64,000 nt of DNA, from NCBI GenBank assembly GCA_002077065.1, contig NAJO01000057.1:62001-126000 (forward strand). The letters are read 5' to 3'. This stretch comes from Cryoendolithus antarcticus (taxonomy: Eukaryota; Ascomycota; Dothideomycetes; Cladosporiales; Cladosporiaceae). Both the position numbers and the translations under genes were made by a program. The notes beneath the pieces were generated by a model that did not search any database, was not told the origin of the DNA, and saw only the letters and a program-made list of their open reading frames with translations. How positions within the stretch are numbered: position 1 is the stretch's first letter; the number at the start of each line of letters is the position of its first letter. Below, piece by piece: positions 24,073 to 35,017 of this stretch.

Positions 24073-24220
24073 TAGAGTAGGAGGGAGTCGAACCCTCGAT
24101 TTCCAGGTGTCCCAGCAGTGCGTTTCCAAGAGCGTGCCCTGAGAGTACACACCGCAGCCGTCGCGTGACGCTCCCGGACGCAACTCTGGACCTGGCGCCT
24201 TGCCACTGGGCTACTGCTCC
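24073..24220 (-). tRNA. Intron-containing tRNA-like gene (isotype uncertain: CAG or CCA anticodon)
   Basis: On the minus strand an A box (TAGCCCAGTGGC) and a perfect B box (GGTTCGACTCC) are about 110 nt apart. The T arm is GAGGG-loop-CCCTC. A CCAGG/CCTGG pair (24191-24195 with 24103-24107) forms the anticodon stem, enclosing an intron of about 75 nt. The acceptor GGAGCAG/CTACTCT pairs with one mismatch and one G-U; the discriminator is A, and a TTTT terminator follows three bases later. Reading the loop as TCCAGA gives anticodon CAG (Leu) but with C at position 33 instead of U, and no long variable arm. Shifting the stem by one gives CCA (Trp) with U33. It may be a working tRNA with an unusually long intron, or a decayed one. 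Confidence 0.55.
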
Positions 24221-24677
24221 GATGGGAGGGTGGGAGGTGGAGAGTTTGATAGCCGTGTTCGTTTGCTGCTAGCAAGAGCGGCGACGAAGGAGGGTACGCA
24301 GGTGCGGTCACAGAATCATTGTTCTCTTGCAGTAATGGGATGTTGAGTTTTGGCCGTATATGCAGACACCCTAGATGTCAACGAAGAAGTATGTCGTACA
24401 GCCGTTTTCGAGTGAAGGCTTCCGTCGGGTTTGGGTCACCAGGTGCTGGTTATCGCCGTTGTCCTTCATGTTCGAAATCGTCGAGCGTGGACTTCGTCAA
24501 CACATGCACGAGATGAACTGCACCTTGGACGAAATGAGTAGAAAGGATCGATTTGTGGGATGCCACATTCCACATCTTAGCCAGCGTGCACGGTGTCGTG
24601 TGTAAGCACAAGGTGTCAGGAGGGAATCGTACAAGTGAAGTCAGAAGACGCGCACCAACTTATGCTGACTAAGGCGA
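24221..24677. other. Intergenic region, no gene seen
   Basis: About 460 bp between the tRNA-like gene and the lyase gene. A 76-residue frame at 24375-24605 has no recognisable features and is not called. Confidence 0.45.
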
Positions 24678-25583
24678 GTGGCTCCGGATGTTCCAGCGCA
24701 TCGACCACGCTCTGACAAGTCACATTCGATATCACGACTGTCGTTGACACCTCGCCGGGAGGTCCTGATGGCTCTGGAAGCCAGTCAAGCAACAGACGAG
24801 CGTTATGTCTTCACCACGCTGAGGTATGACCCTGCTTTACGTCAGGACGATGCGAACACTGCCGCTTCAGCTGGGTACCAATCTCCAATCTACCTGGTCT
24901 CGCAGCACTGCGATCGCTTGCAGGAAGCTGCTGAAGTGCTGTGGTCGGCGGGAGATCATCAATCGCAGACTTCTCACGCATTGAGCCCAGATCAGCTGGT
25001 AGAGACTTGTACCCAGCATCTGGCCGCGTTATTGGACACGCATGACCAATCGGCTGTCTTCCGCATGTCTCTTGCGCTCCATTCTGATGGCCGACTTATT
25101 ATCAGAAGTGCGACCAGTGTACAGTCTCCCGGCTCCTGCCTTTTCCCAGCTACTCTTGACACCACCTTGCCTGCACAGTGGACTGCGATCCTCGACTCCC
25201 AAGCTACGGCATCATCGATCGACTGCAGCTTCAAGACTTCCGATCGGACTGCGTATGACACAGCTAGGGAGCGAGCTGGTGTCCGATCTGTGATCGCTCG
25301 CCCTGGCATCACTGCTGAGGTGCAGAAGGAAGTCCTGCTGTTCGGTCCCAATGGCGATATCATGGATGCCTCCATCACCACGCCATACTTCTTCCAGTCG
25401 GGCCGCTGGGTGACGCCGCCCGCCAGTTCTGGAGGCCAGCAAGGTACGACACGGCGCTGGGCGTTGAGTCAGCACCTGTGCGTAGAGGAGACCATGTCGA
25501 AGGACTCACTGCGAGATGGCGAAGTAATTTGGCTGAGCAACGCTTTCTGTGGGTTTTTCGCGGCTAATGTGCAGCTGGGTTGA
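24678..25583 (+). CDS. ABZ2: Probable 4-amino-4-deoxychorismate lyase (PLP fold-type IV)
   Basis: Single exon of up to 301 residues; an internal Met at 24768 (MALEASQATDERYVF) is an equally good start. The C-terminal half carries the class IV aminotransferase signature in fungal ADC-lyase spelling: LLFGPNGDIMDASITTPYFF, then GRWVTPPASSGGQQGTTRRWAL, then EETMSKDSLRDGEVIWLSNAF. In this family the sheet with the substrate-binding T-x-Y and the GRWVTPP turn lie over the PLP. It would release pyruvate from aminodeoxychorismate to give p-aminobenzoate for folate. The N-terminal half is variable, as in yeast Abz2. A PLP-dependent branched-chain-like transaminase is the alternative, less likely given GRWVTPP. 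Confidence 0.82.
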   Translation: MAPDVPAHRPRSDKSHSISRLSLTPRREVLMALEASQATDERYVFTTLRYDPALRQDDANTAASAGYQSPIYLVSQHCDRLQEAAEVLWSAGDHQSQTSHALSPDQLVETCTQHLAALLDTHDQSAVFRMSLALHSDGRLIIRSATSVQSPGSCLFPATLDTTLPAQWTAILDSQATASSIDCSFKTSDRTAYDTARERAGVRSVIARPGITAEVQKEVLLFGPNGDIMDASITTPYFFQSGRWVTPPASSGGQQGTTRRWALSQHLCVEETMSKDSLRDGEVIWLSNAFCGFFAANVQLG

Positions 25584-25722
25584 GACACGGAGATGCTCTG
25601 TCGCTGCCGCCGTATCCCTCATCTTCCTCCACGTCCATTTTCGCTTCATCCTGGACGTTGACCCGCTGCATCTCGAGCGTCTCCGCCGTTCCACTGTTAC
25701 ACTGCTGTGCGAGTATCGCATG

Positions 25723-26103
25723 TTACTCATCCTGTCGATCAGCTCCTACTCGGGACGATCGTGGTCGGCGTCTTGAGATTCTATCACTCCTTGCTGGCGC
25801 AGACATCGATTGCAAAATCGGCTGTGCCAGACGCTGACGGTTATCAATCGATTCGAATGACGCGTACGCAACAGCTGCGCGCTTCATTGCTATCTTGCAG
25901 TGAAGAGGGAAGGGATCGTCGCTGGCAGACCATGCTGCATATTTCTCACATGGTGGTGCCTGAGTGGTCGTCCGAGGAGACACTAAGTACAGGGAGCTGT
26001 TCTGGAGGGCATCTCTGTGGCCGTGTCTGCTCTGACCCAGCGTCTGGTAGAAGTCTTGCGCTTGTTCGGCACGGATGGCGTTGATGAAGTGCTGCTCGCC
26101 GGT
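25723..26103 (-). CDS. Small protein or relic of unknown family (paralogue A, DDPFP motif)
   Basis: The frame is open from just after an acceptor-like GATAG (exon start 26103) to the stop at 25723, giving about 126 residues. It reads QHFINAIRAEQAQ near the start and SASDDPFPLHCKIAMKRAA in the middle. Both blocks match the gene at 28762-29303: there VETVVRTEAAR and SVDDPFPMDARFAMKQAS occupy the same order. An upstream exon with an ATG was not found, so this may be the 3' part of a gene or a decayed copy. A 31-nt GT-AG stretch inside (25960-25990) is too short to be an intron and the frame is open across it. No known domain. Confidence 0.35.
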   Translation of the reverse strand, partial: TGEQHFINAIRAEQAQDFYQTLGQSRHGHRDALQNSSLYLVSPRTTTQAPPCEKYAAWSASDDPFPLHCKIAMKRAAVAYASFESIDNRQRLAQPILQSMSAPARSDRISRRRPRSSRVGADRQDE

Positions 26104-28761
26104 CTATCAGGCTGTCAGAAACGTGCTCGAGATTGAAGGAGACAACAGGATCCTACCCTCTGTGCTGTGGAAGCAGTGTTATGTGCTTTCAAGTTGGCTT
26201 CCGACAGTGGGAATTGCTTTTGAGCGGCCATCGTCACAATCTACGCGCCTGCCGTGTTCGTGGCTTGCAGGAGGCGCCCGTAGTGCATGCGCTTGTGGGA
26301 TATGCACCTCTGCCGATCGATGTATGTCACTCTAACGAAAGGGATTAATGCAAGAGAGGTAGACAGTGTGGGCTTGCTGATGAACAGACGTGTACACCAC
26401 GGTAACTCCGGCGTAGAAGACAAGAAATGGAATGAAGAAACCAAGATCGGCGGTATCAGATTTCTTAAATGCTCCTCGAGCGCGACTACTCAGTCAAGCG
26501 ATCTGCCTGCTTCACACATCCGGCAAGCTGCATAGCTCCACTTGGAGGTTCCTCTCAGACACTGCGCCCTCGTTGTGGGCCACTGTACTTATCCCCGAGC
26601 GGTCGACATGGCGCGAGACTCGCTCCCCTTGTGCTGCGGCCCGTCCGCAGCACAGAGACATTTGTGATGAGACGTACATACGGGATGGCCCATGCGACTC
26701 AGTATTACGCATGCAAGTGCCAGCGATGGCAGTGGGACCCGCCTTCGACAAGGGCGCGGAATGCTGCGCTCGCTTTGTCGCCCTGATGTGCCGCTACGCT
26801 CTGCGTCCACCGAGCGCTATCACGCAAAGATCGCACTGCAGGGTGAAGCGCCGTATCGTGCGTTAGCGTTGCGCGTGGTGTCCTGCGCGAGCACATGACA
26901 CTATCCCACGCGACACGAGTACAGTACAACGACCCTGCGAACCTTATGCCAGTACTTCCTGGTGCCGATTCAGTGATCCGGCCTAGACCTGTTGACTTCC
27001 CGGTAGATCGACTTGGATGCACACACTCGTAAAAGCAAAGCTTTCCGGGAAGAAGACTGCGAGAATAGAGGAATCGCATCGTTTGATTTCACAATGGGAA
27101 TCATCAGAACGTCTTGATTCTCCGCATCGTTCTCAGACGAAGGTGCTCGACGATATCAGTGTGATCCGTGAGCAGGCGCTGTGACCGGCAACGCGGTGTG
27201 GAAGCATCACAGCCTACCTCGCTCAGACTTACCGTTCTCAATTCGACCTAGTGATAGTTGCCTTGCTGCCTTCTACACGGTTACATGGTGAGCTTGGCGA
27301 AGCGCTTGACAACAATTGCTGCCATCGGCTCACCGCCTCGACGCCCTGCCGTGGCTGCGTACCAGTCGGGAATGGACCCTGTTCAACTCTGCCGGCCAGT
27401 CTGTCCGGCCGAGAGACCGTCGAAAGAAGGCAGACAGAGTTGACGGGCTAGCGTCGCTTTGACTTTGCATCCGGGTGATGAGTGACGGACCAGCATCGAC
27501 GATGGTGATTTACAAAGTAGCATGAATGCTTCGGCTCCATTGTCGCTGACACACCCCTTTCTGCAGACAGGCAACGGGTACCTCCGCGCACGCAGGGGAA
27601 GCCGCTCTCGCAGCCTTAGTTCTCATCTTTCATTTGGAGATGGATGTGGCGGCCACGTGGTCGTGGTACCATCCTCTACCACCTCAGGATCGAGGGCTAT
27701 GCTGCTGTAAAAGCACTTTCGGTGCCACACGATATCCAGACACTATGTACTGCGCCCAGTCTTGGTGCTATCGACATAACACACGCCAGATGGAGGGTGA
27801 TAATTTGCGGTATTAGATCTGATGCTCAGCATGCAGCGCCTCCGGCTGTCACATCCATGCGGTACTCTGGAATAAGCTGCGCTCTCTCGACGCAGCTCAG
27901 CTGGATCATCACTTGGCGAATGCAATGCGGTCCCAATTAGGATCACCCACGCAGCTAATGCAGCCCATCGGACGACCTCAATGACCGGCAATGGTCATGA
28001 GTCGAGGCACACCATGTACCTGGCGCGAGCTCCCAACAATACCCAGAACGTTGCAGCCACGATGTTTCAATCCTTGCACACCTCATTCATGCCCACGTGG
28101 TGTGACAGGGAAGACACAGCCTTCACCATTGCATCGGTAGCGAGTGACGCTCGAGATCGTGCTTCTAGAAGAACGATTGGCTCATGCAGAACAGTGCACT
28201 CAACTGCACTTGCGTTAACTGTGGTACAGGAAAGCTTCAATGACTTCGTCGCAAATCGAACTAGTTCGCTGCGAGACTGACATCGACTGCTGTCTTGGGC
28301 TTTGAACGCAGCAAGGAGGAGCTCCCGTCTCCATCCGAGTCCACCTGTAGCTCCCCTCTCCAGCCGCCTTCTATGCAGACCCCGGCTTCCTAGCGTGCTT
28401 GCTATCTCGGGAACCACGTGGCATGTGACAAGGGTCGATGATCCCAGCTTCTCGAAATTCATCATGCACTTGGACGAGCGGCGTGGCTGCTTCTATCCAT
28501 GCGCGGGCTCAGTATGGAGGCATGGCGTGACGTGACATGAAACGAGATCACGGAGCTCGGATCAGGAACCGCCCACTCAACGAGTTGAACACTGCCAAAC
28601 TGAGTTCGACGTGCGGCTATGAATGGTACTCCTCGCGTGCTCGCCGCCTCGCACACGAGCTCTAGTACACATGAAACGGAAAGTGGCTCTGCAAGCTTAA
28701 CATCCCCCAGACACATGCCTCCGCGTCTATCACTGACAGGCGCATAACCATTACTCCCGCG
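26104..28761. other. Gene-poor stretch, possible degraded members of a small-gene family
   Basis: 2.7 kb with no convincing gene. On the minus strand near 27.9 kb a short frame reads SPSDDPAELRRESAAYS, loosely like the DDPFP blocks of its two neighbours. A 132-residue frame at 28067-28465 (minus, ATG start) has plausible composition but no match I can name. No transposase, LTR or simple repeat is visible. Confidence 0.3.
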
Positions 28762-29303
28762 CTACCAAGATCCGGCCTCCGCTTGACCCAGCACACTCGA
28801 TTCGGTTGATGAGGCCGATGCAGCAAGCACCAACGCTGCCTGCGCTCTGACCTGCACGGTCTGCAGCGAGCCTTCGACCAGGGACGCCTGTTTCATCGCA
28901 AATCTTGCATCCATCGGGAATGGATCGTCGACACTGTTGAGGACCATGAAGCGTTCGGTCGGCAGCATATTGCTGGTCGGAACTGGCCTGTACAGATGCT
29001 CAATTTGTGCAACGCTGGTTAAGTCTACTGCACGCTGTGTCAGAGCTTGTGGCTTGGCAGGAGGCAATCAAGGCCGCGTGGGAATGCTTACGCTGCGGCT
29101 TCGTAGCCATTGCGATCGCTACCAGACGCGCAGCTTCAGTGCGCACGACTGTCTCCACATACTTCAGATCGGACTACTCATATCAGCAAATGATGAGACC
29201 ATGCGTTCCGCGGAGAGCTTACTGTCGTGAGTGACTGTTGCACTTCGTGTTGAGCCAGAGCTGCATCCGAAAGCGGCGTAACTTGATCGTGGTCAGGCAT
29301 CAT
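28762..29303 (-). CDS. Small protein of unknown family (paralogue B, DDPFP motif)
   Basis: Three exons (29223-29303, 29092-29173, 28762-29045) with 49- and 46-nt introns give 148 residues starting MMPDHDQVTPLSD. Donors are GTAAGC in both cases and the phases agree (0, 1). The protein is helical in character: VETVVRTEAARLVAIAMA in exon 2, then LYRPVPTSNMLPTERFMVLNS, DDPFPMDARFAMKQA and an Ala/Val/Ser-rich end. There is no signal peptide or membrane segment. The same two motif blocks recur in the frame at 25723-26103, so this belongs to a small local family. The 46-nt intron is at the short limit and a slightly different acceptor is possible. Confidence 0.5.
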
Positions 29304-30962
29304 GTCATATGTCGTACTTGTTGAGGTAGTCAAGTGTTGTTGTACCTGTTCAAGTTGCAAGAAGGTGATCGAACTCGAAAGGAAGTATGCTGGAACGATG
29401 GAATAGACTTACTGAAGTTTGCATTGGGATCGACTTGACTTATATCCTTCCTCGCGACTTGAAACACGATACTAGGATATTCACACGGCTCGAGTCCTCA
29501 TCTCCCCAGCATCAGCTATGACTTCGCCCAACGTGCCAATAAGCAACGAAGCGAAGAGTGCAATGCAAGTACTGCATACAAGGTCAGTGCCGGATCCGAA
29601 GTCAATGATGCCGAGCCAGTAGGGTGGTTGAAGTGCATGACGCAGGAGCCCTGTCAGGTGGTACAGCATAGGCGAGCCAGTTCCCGGGCCCTAGAACCTT
29701 CTATGACTTCCTCGTCCCCAAGGGTAGCGCATGTGCCTGACATCTTGCATGGGGAGTCTGGGTCCGGGATTACAACTCGGCGGACCGTTGCTGTCGCTCG
29801 CTTGAATTCCAACGGAGTGCAGTCACTCTGCGCGATGTATCTCGGTGCCTGAACGTCTTTCTGGAAGCAGATTTCGAGCCCAACAGCACCTAGAATACTA
29901 AGATAGCGGCAATAGCTGTGGTCTCAATGTAGGCTCGTCGGACTGCTCCCATGAAGGCACATGGTTACCGAGCTCCTGATACGATGGCAGCCGCTCCATC
30001 AATCACATGGAGATTTCACCAGTTCCGCTTGCAATCTCGCACATCGACCGTTCACCGGTGGTCGAGAAGAAGCCGCTGCTGTGTCACACCGCGGGAGTAC
30101 ATCCGGCGCTCGAGCTGCAGGGGGGCTGCCAGACGCGGGATACTTGCAGTTACTTGCGCCCGGCTGAGAACGCTGCGGTACGTAGATCGTGGCGATGAGG
30201 GTTGGATCAAGGGCGCAGCGATTCTGTGTTCAGGCATGCGCGTCAGAGTGTACTGCCGTGAACTGACAAGATGTCCCCGGTAGCTTGGGTCAGCCGCTTC
30301 CCGCGGGGGGGAACGCGGGTCGCGATCGGCCCAGTACCTTAATGAGCCTCACGAATCCGAAATCCCGCACTGCGAAGGCTTCGGGTAGATCTACGATGTC
30401 CTCGACTGTTTGATCGGGTGCGAGAGATCTTCTCTGTTACCGGTTGGACTTTCACGACGCCTAGGGCGAACTTCGCGTTGCATCACCCATACATATGCAG
30501 CAAAATTCGCAGGCATAAGTGTCTCGTCACAAGTCACTTCGTGCTTCACGGTGCTGTGGGGAGGATTTGGTAGCGACCTCATCTCAAGACCTGCACTGTC
30601 ATACGTAAGCGATCACTCCCGGGGATTAGAAGCCGGGACATTGCTAAATTCAAGAAGTGGTAGAGATGCATGCGAACATGCAGCACAGATCTACAGCGGA
30701 TGCGGACGTTGACACCTGCTGTGCGATCACAGGCAGCCAGCCGCGCCGGTCTTTGGGATTATGCAGCGTTCAACACGAGCGGAACGCTTGGTCCGAGGAC
30801 GATCGCAGTACACAGAACCGCTGTGCAACGCCGGGGATCAAGGTCACCACGTCGTCTATCAGTGTACTGGAGTCGGCACTGCTCCTAGTCGTGCCACGGG
30901 TATGAGGTCTTATATGCAAATTGCTAGCACAGTGGTCTAGATGTCGCTCTACATGTCGCCGA
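29304..30962. other. Gene-poor stretch, no gene seen
   Basis: 1.7 kb between the small gene and isocitrate dehydrogenase. Near 30.77 kb on the plus strand a short frame reads QHERNAWSEDDRST, faintly like the paralogue A block EKYAAWSASDDP; this is too weak to call. Nothing else. Confidence 0.35.
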
Positions 30963-32373
30963 TCACAACTTCGCGCTCAGCACTGATCGCATCCGCTTCT
31001 CGACGGCTTCTAAGTACTCGGTGGTCGTGACGAAGTCCTTCGGCTTTCCACACGAGATGGCGAGGTCCTTCGTCATGATACCTTGCTGGTCCACCACGTG
31101 TATACACGCCTCTTCTAAGCTCTCCGCGAACTTGACGACTTCGGGTGTGTCATCGAGCTCACCACGCTTTGCGAGACCTCGTGTCCAAGCAAAGATGGAG
31201 GCGATCGGGTTTGTGGAGGTCGGGTTGCCCTTCTGGTGTTCGCGGTAATGGCGTGTCACTGTCCCGTGAGCGGCTTCAGCTTCAAACGTCTTGCCATCTG
31301 GGGTGATTAGGACCGAAGTCATCAGGCCGAGAGAGCCGAAGCCCTGTGCGACGATATCGGACTGGACATCACCATCGTAGTCTAAGAGCTGTTAGCAATC
31401 GGATGTGCTGACAGACAACAGGTCACTCACTTTTCATGGCGATGAGCATGCCACCCTCCGACTTGATCATCTGTGCGACCATATCATCGATCAGACGATG
31501 CTCGTACCAGAGACCCGCCGCCTCGAACTCTTTCCGGTACTGCGCCTCATAGATCTCCTGGAAGATGTCCTTGAACCTGCCGTCGTACTTCTTCAAAATC
31601 GTGTTCTTTGTTGACATGTACATGGGCAACTTGAGGCCAAGCGCGTGCTTGAACGAAGCGTGCGCAAATCCTTGAATGCTCTCGGATGTGTTGTATTGCG
31701 TCTGCGCGACACCACCCTGATGCTTCTCGGTGAACTCAAACACCTGTATGCGCTCTGGCTCGCCGCCCTGGGGTGTGAAGACCATCTCGAGCTTGCCAGG
31801 ACCTTCGATGACCTTGTCCTTGGCCCTGTATTGATCGCCGAAGGCATGTCTGCCTATCACGATCGGCTTCTTCCATCCTGGCACGAGTCGCGGCACTCTG
31901 GGAATAACGATAGGTTCCCGGAAGACCGTACCACCAAGATTATTCCTGATCGTGCCGTTGGGACTCAGCCACATCTGCTTGAGCTTGAACTCTTCTACGC
32001 GCTGCTCATCAGGTGTGATCGTAGCACACTTGACACCAACGCTGTACTTCTTGATCGCTTCAGCAGCATCGATCGTGACCTGATCGTTCGTCTCATCGCG
32101 ATAAGGTAGACCCAAATCATAGTACTTCAGATCGATGTCCAAGTACGGATGGATAAATTTATCTTTGATATCTTGCCATATGATCCTTGTCATCTCATCG
32201 CCATCGAGCTCCACCACCGGGTTCTTGACCTTGATCTTGGGGATCTGAGAGGCCATGTTGCGGCGCTGCGTAATGCGGGCGGCTATGGGGCGGGAGAAGG
32301 TACCTGCGTACACTGGAAAGGCGCTGGATGAGTGCCCGACTAGTCGAGCTGTCAATGGTCGGAAAGCAGACAT
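30963..32373 (-). CDS. IDP1: NADP-dependent isocitrate dehydrogenase
   Basis: Oxidises isocitrate to 2-oxoglutarate with NADP+, supplying NADPH. Exons 31431-32373 and 30963-31381 flank a 49-nt intron and give 453 residues. The first about 39 residues are Arg/Ser/Ala-rich without acidic residues, a mitochondrial presequence. A second Met (codon 32254-32256) begins [19 protein letters not shown], exactly where cytosolic forms start. Conserved blocks: [29 protein letters not shown] (substrate), [30 protein letters not shown] (metal Asp residues) and [16 protein letters not shown] (NADP specificity). The intron falls within IAMK/NYDGD and splicing restores that motif. Length and order match eukaryotic homodimeric IDH. 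Confidence 0.97.
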
Positions 32374-33271
32374 GGTGACAAGCTGCAGGTCGGACTTCTC
32401 ACTGGCAGTCCGACATAGGAGAATGGAGGAATGGCAGCCGAGGTGTTTAAGAAGGCCAGGCAGGTGGGGTTCTTCGGGATGACTTCTGCCGCGCTGAAAT
32501 AGATGGGTAATTAGAAGTCTGATCCTGAAACACGACTTCTTCCATATATTCTCATGCTTCTACCTGGACACAGCAATGATTTATGGCGTCTTACGGCTTC
32601 AACAGTCGACCATCGGACCCTACTGTCGCCGAGAATAACTTTCGACAAGTCACAATGTGGCAGTAATGCCATTCAAAGCGTGCAGACTTTACCTGAATGG
32701 CACCCTGCAATGCGTGATGTGAGGCAAGTCAGAGCAAAACCCTTTCTCCAATGTGTCTATGCATCTCCTTCTCGTTCTTCCTATCGTGTCTTCAAGTGCG
32801 CTTCGGGGCCAGGGTGGTCCACGGTACGTCGCTCGATTTGACAGCCGCGATAAGTCTATGCTGCTCACGCGACGAGTTCCAAATTGCATGATTGGAACCT
32901 GGAAAAACCCATCTCGCTCTGCACTATCTCGACATCGATCACGTGGCTGGCCAGTTTTGGACAAGATACATTCCTCGCGGGTCTGCCCTTTGCATGGCAT
33001 TCCGCTAGCCACAATGCGGCCACGACAGCTGCTAGACATATGACGCTACTCCTCGTCTCTAGGTCTACCATGTGGAATGTAAGGCTGAAACGGAGTGGCT
33101 GGTGTGCATCACAATATCTCTGTGCGAAGTGTTTACCTGATGGTTGCTACGCTCACCTAACGCTGCGACGTCAACGCTTCATGAGACAGCGTGACAGATC
33201 TGATCAGCGCACCGGCCCAGGTAGATGTCAGCGGACTGTGTCAGCCCGACTGTTGGACATATATCACAGCA
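32374..33271. promoter_or_regulatory. Divergent intergenic region between IDP1 and wetA
   Basis: About 0.9 kb. It must hold both promoters; developmental control of wetA by AbaA would act here in well-studied moulds. I looked for the AbaA-type CATTCY core: a CATTCT at 33... was not placed with confidence, so no site is called. Confidence 0.35.
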
Positions 33272-35017
33272 ATGGCATACCTACAGCGACCGATGCAGCT
33301 CCCTATACGGCCGTCAACTCACAGGGAGACCGAGTGGGCGAGCTTTTGCAACAACGTTTTTGATGAGTACCTTAACGACGATGACCTCTTCGGCCTTGGC
33401 AGCAGCCAAAAACATGAAAGAAATAGCTCCTCGGGTGACTCTGTCCATCTCTTTGACTCCTCGGGCTCGTCAGAACAAAGCGGACACACAGCCGGTACCT
33501 CGCCAATGCCTGCCTGGAAGAGTGCAGCCGGTGGAGCGCCTTTGATCGAGGCTAGACAGCCGAAGCCTGAGGCCAGTGTAAACTTCTGGCAGAAGACGCT
33601 GAAGGCACTCGAGCAGAATGCAGCAGATTCCGAGCAGAAGCAGAGGACACTACGCGCAACTAAGTCACATCCTGACTTCTTGAGTCTCGGCGGCTGTCCT
33701 TCACCACCTGCCGTCCCGTCGCAGATCGACCAATCATTGTCCGTTCAACGTCGAAACGGGCCTCGACAGGCCGCAAACGGAAAACGAGTGACATCAACAG
33801 CAGCACGGTCAGTATCGCGTGGGCGACCCACAGGTGTAGCCAAGCCTGCTACTGCTGCTACTACGAGTGTGTCACCTCGGAAGCCGAGTGCATCACCACA
33901 CAAGATGATGACACCGAGCCGCTTTCGAGCGGCCTTCAAGGATGTGTGGGCGGACAAGTCGTCGGCAAGTCCAAAGAAGTATGAACTTCACGTGCCACCG
34001 CACCGGCTGCCGGTGTCACCGCCGCCTTCGGCCAAGATGATGCAAGAGGACTTAGCTGCTTTCGGCTCGCCGCCTGTATTCGATCCGCTGTATGGAGACG
34101 AGCTCTCGCCATTGACGACGTCTTTTCAGCAGCAGGCGAGGATACATACCCCGAATGCTTCGGATGAGCGGGATCACGTCGATGCACACTCCTTCGACGA
34201 CATACCTGCAGTCCCTCCGAATCCCTACGCACCACAAGCCGTCGCTTTGAATGATGCGCAGCCACTCTTCCCCGAGCGGACCTCTTCGCTAGCACCAGCT
34301 CGCATGCCCTCCTTCGACTTCAGCTTTGACACAACACCATCGACCTCGGCATGGGAGAGCAACGCCACAGCTTTTGCACACAATGCTTACACGACTGATC
34401 CCTTCGCGCAATCCGATCCATTCGGCCCTGTCGTCCCGACGACGGAAGTCCACTCTCCTCTCTTCTCTGACGCAGGCCTGGGAATCAGCTGTGACCCGAC
34501 TCTGACTTCGCCTTACACAAGCATGGCATCGATCGCACCGATGACTGCACCCATGTACGGCCACTTCGACAGCCAAGGCCATCTCTTCCACGGCCTGCCC
34601 TCCAATCGATCAGCTACGACCTTTCGCACAGTACCCAACACCCTACATCACGCCCAACCCCGCAGTCAGCGACACTCCGCCTTTCCTTCCCTCTCACCCT
34701 CCCTAACACCACGCGCAACACCATCTCGCTCTCGTGGTCGAGGCTCGAAGCCACCTTCTCACCGCAGAGCGAAGTCTATGGCTAGCACGATTCGCCGCCC
34801 GTCTTCCTCTCAGGCAGAGAAACTTGGATTCGTGAACTTCACGCCGCATGACTCAGGAAAGATCCTGAGTGGTGTGGCGCCGAGCGGGAGCTCGAAGACC
34901 AAGGCTAGACGTGAGAAGGAGGCAGCGGACAAGAGGAGACGGTTGGGTGCTGCAGCTGTGAAGGCTGTCGTTGAGGCTGGAGGAGACATTGAGGGACTGA
35001 GGGGGGTGCTTGGGTGA
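33272..35017 (+). CDS. wetA: Developmental regulatory protein WetA
   Basis: WetA is the last regulator of the BrlA-AbaA-WetA conidiation pathway and controls spore wall maturation and spore-specific genes in the nucleus. A single exon of 581 residues from ATG 33272; an earlier in-frame GTG is not used. The diagnostic C-terminus is present: GFVNFTPHDSGKILSGVAPS from about 519, followed by the basic block KTKARREKEAADKRRR and AAVKAVVEAGGDIEGL. The N-terminus has the conserved acidic FDEYLNDDDLFGL. Between them lie Ser/Pro-rich disordered segments with SPRKPSASP and a short conserved PSRFRAAFKDVWA. Length is close to the Aspergillus protein (about 555). Confidence 0.94.
   Translation: MAYLQRPMQLPIRPSTHRETEWASFCNNVFDEYLNDDDLFGLGSSQKHERNSSSGDSVHLFDSSGSSEQSGHTAGTSPMPAWKSAAGGAPLIEARQPKPEASVNFWQKTLKALEQNAADSEQKQRTLRATKSHPDFLSLGGCPSPPAVPSQIDQSLSVQRRNGPRQAANGKRVTSTAARSVSRGRPTGVAKPATAATTSVSPRKPSASPHKMMTPSRFRAAFKDVWADKSSASPKKYELHVPPHRLPVSPPPSAKMMQEDLAAFGSPPVFDPLYGDELSPLTTSFQQQARIHTPNASDERDHVDAHSFDDIPAVPPNPYAPQAVALNDAQPLFPERTSSLAPARMPSFDFSFDTTPSTSAWESNATAFAHNAYTTDPFAQSDPFGPVVPTTEVHSPLFSDAGLGISCDPTLTSPYTSMASIAPMTAPMYGHFDSQGHLFHGLPSNRSATTFRTVPNTLHHAQPRSQRHSAFPSLSPSLTPRATPSRSRGRGSKPPSHRRAKSMASTIRRPSSSQAEKLGFVNFTPHDSGKILSGVAPSGSSKTKARREKEAADKRRRLGAAAVKAVVEAGGDIEGLRGVLG

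Noticed and set aside
28067..28465. 132-residue minus-strand frame with ATG start in the gene-poor region
   Set aside because: Composition is plausible but there is no recognisable motif, no splice partner and only vague resemblance to its small neighbours.
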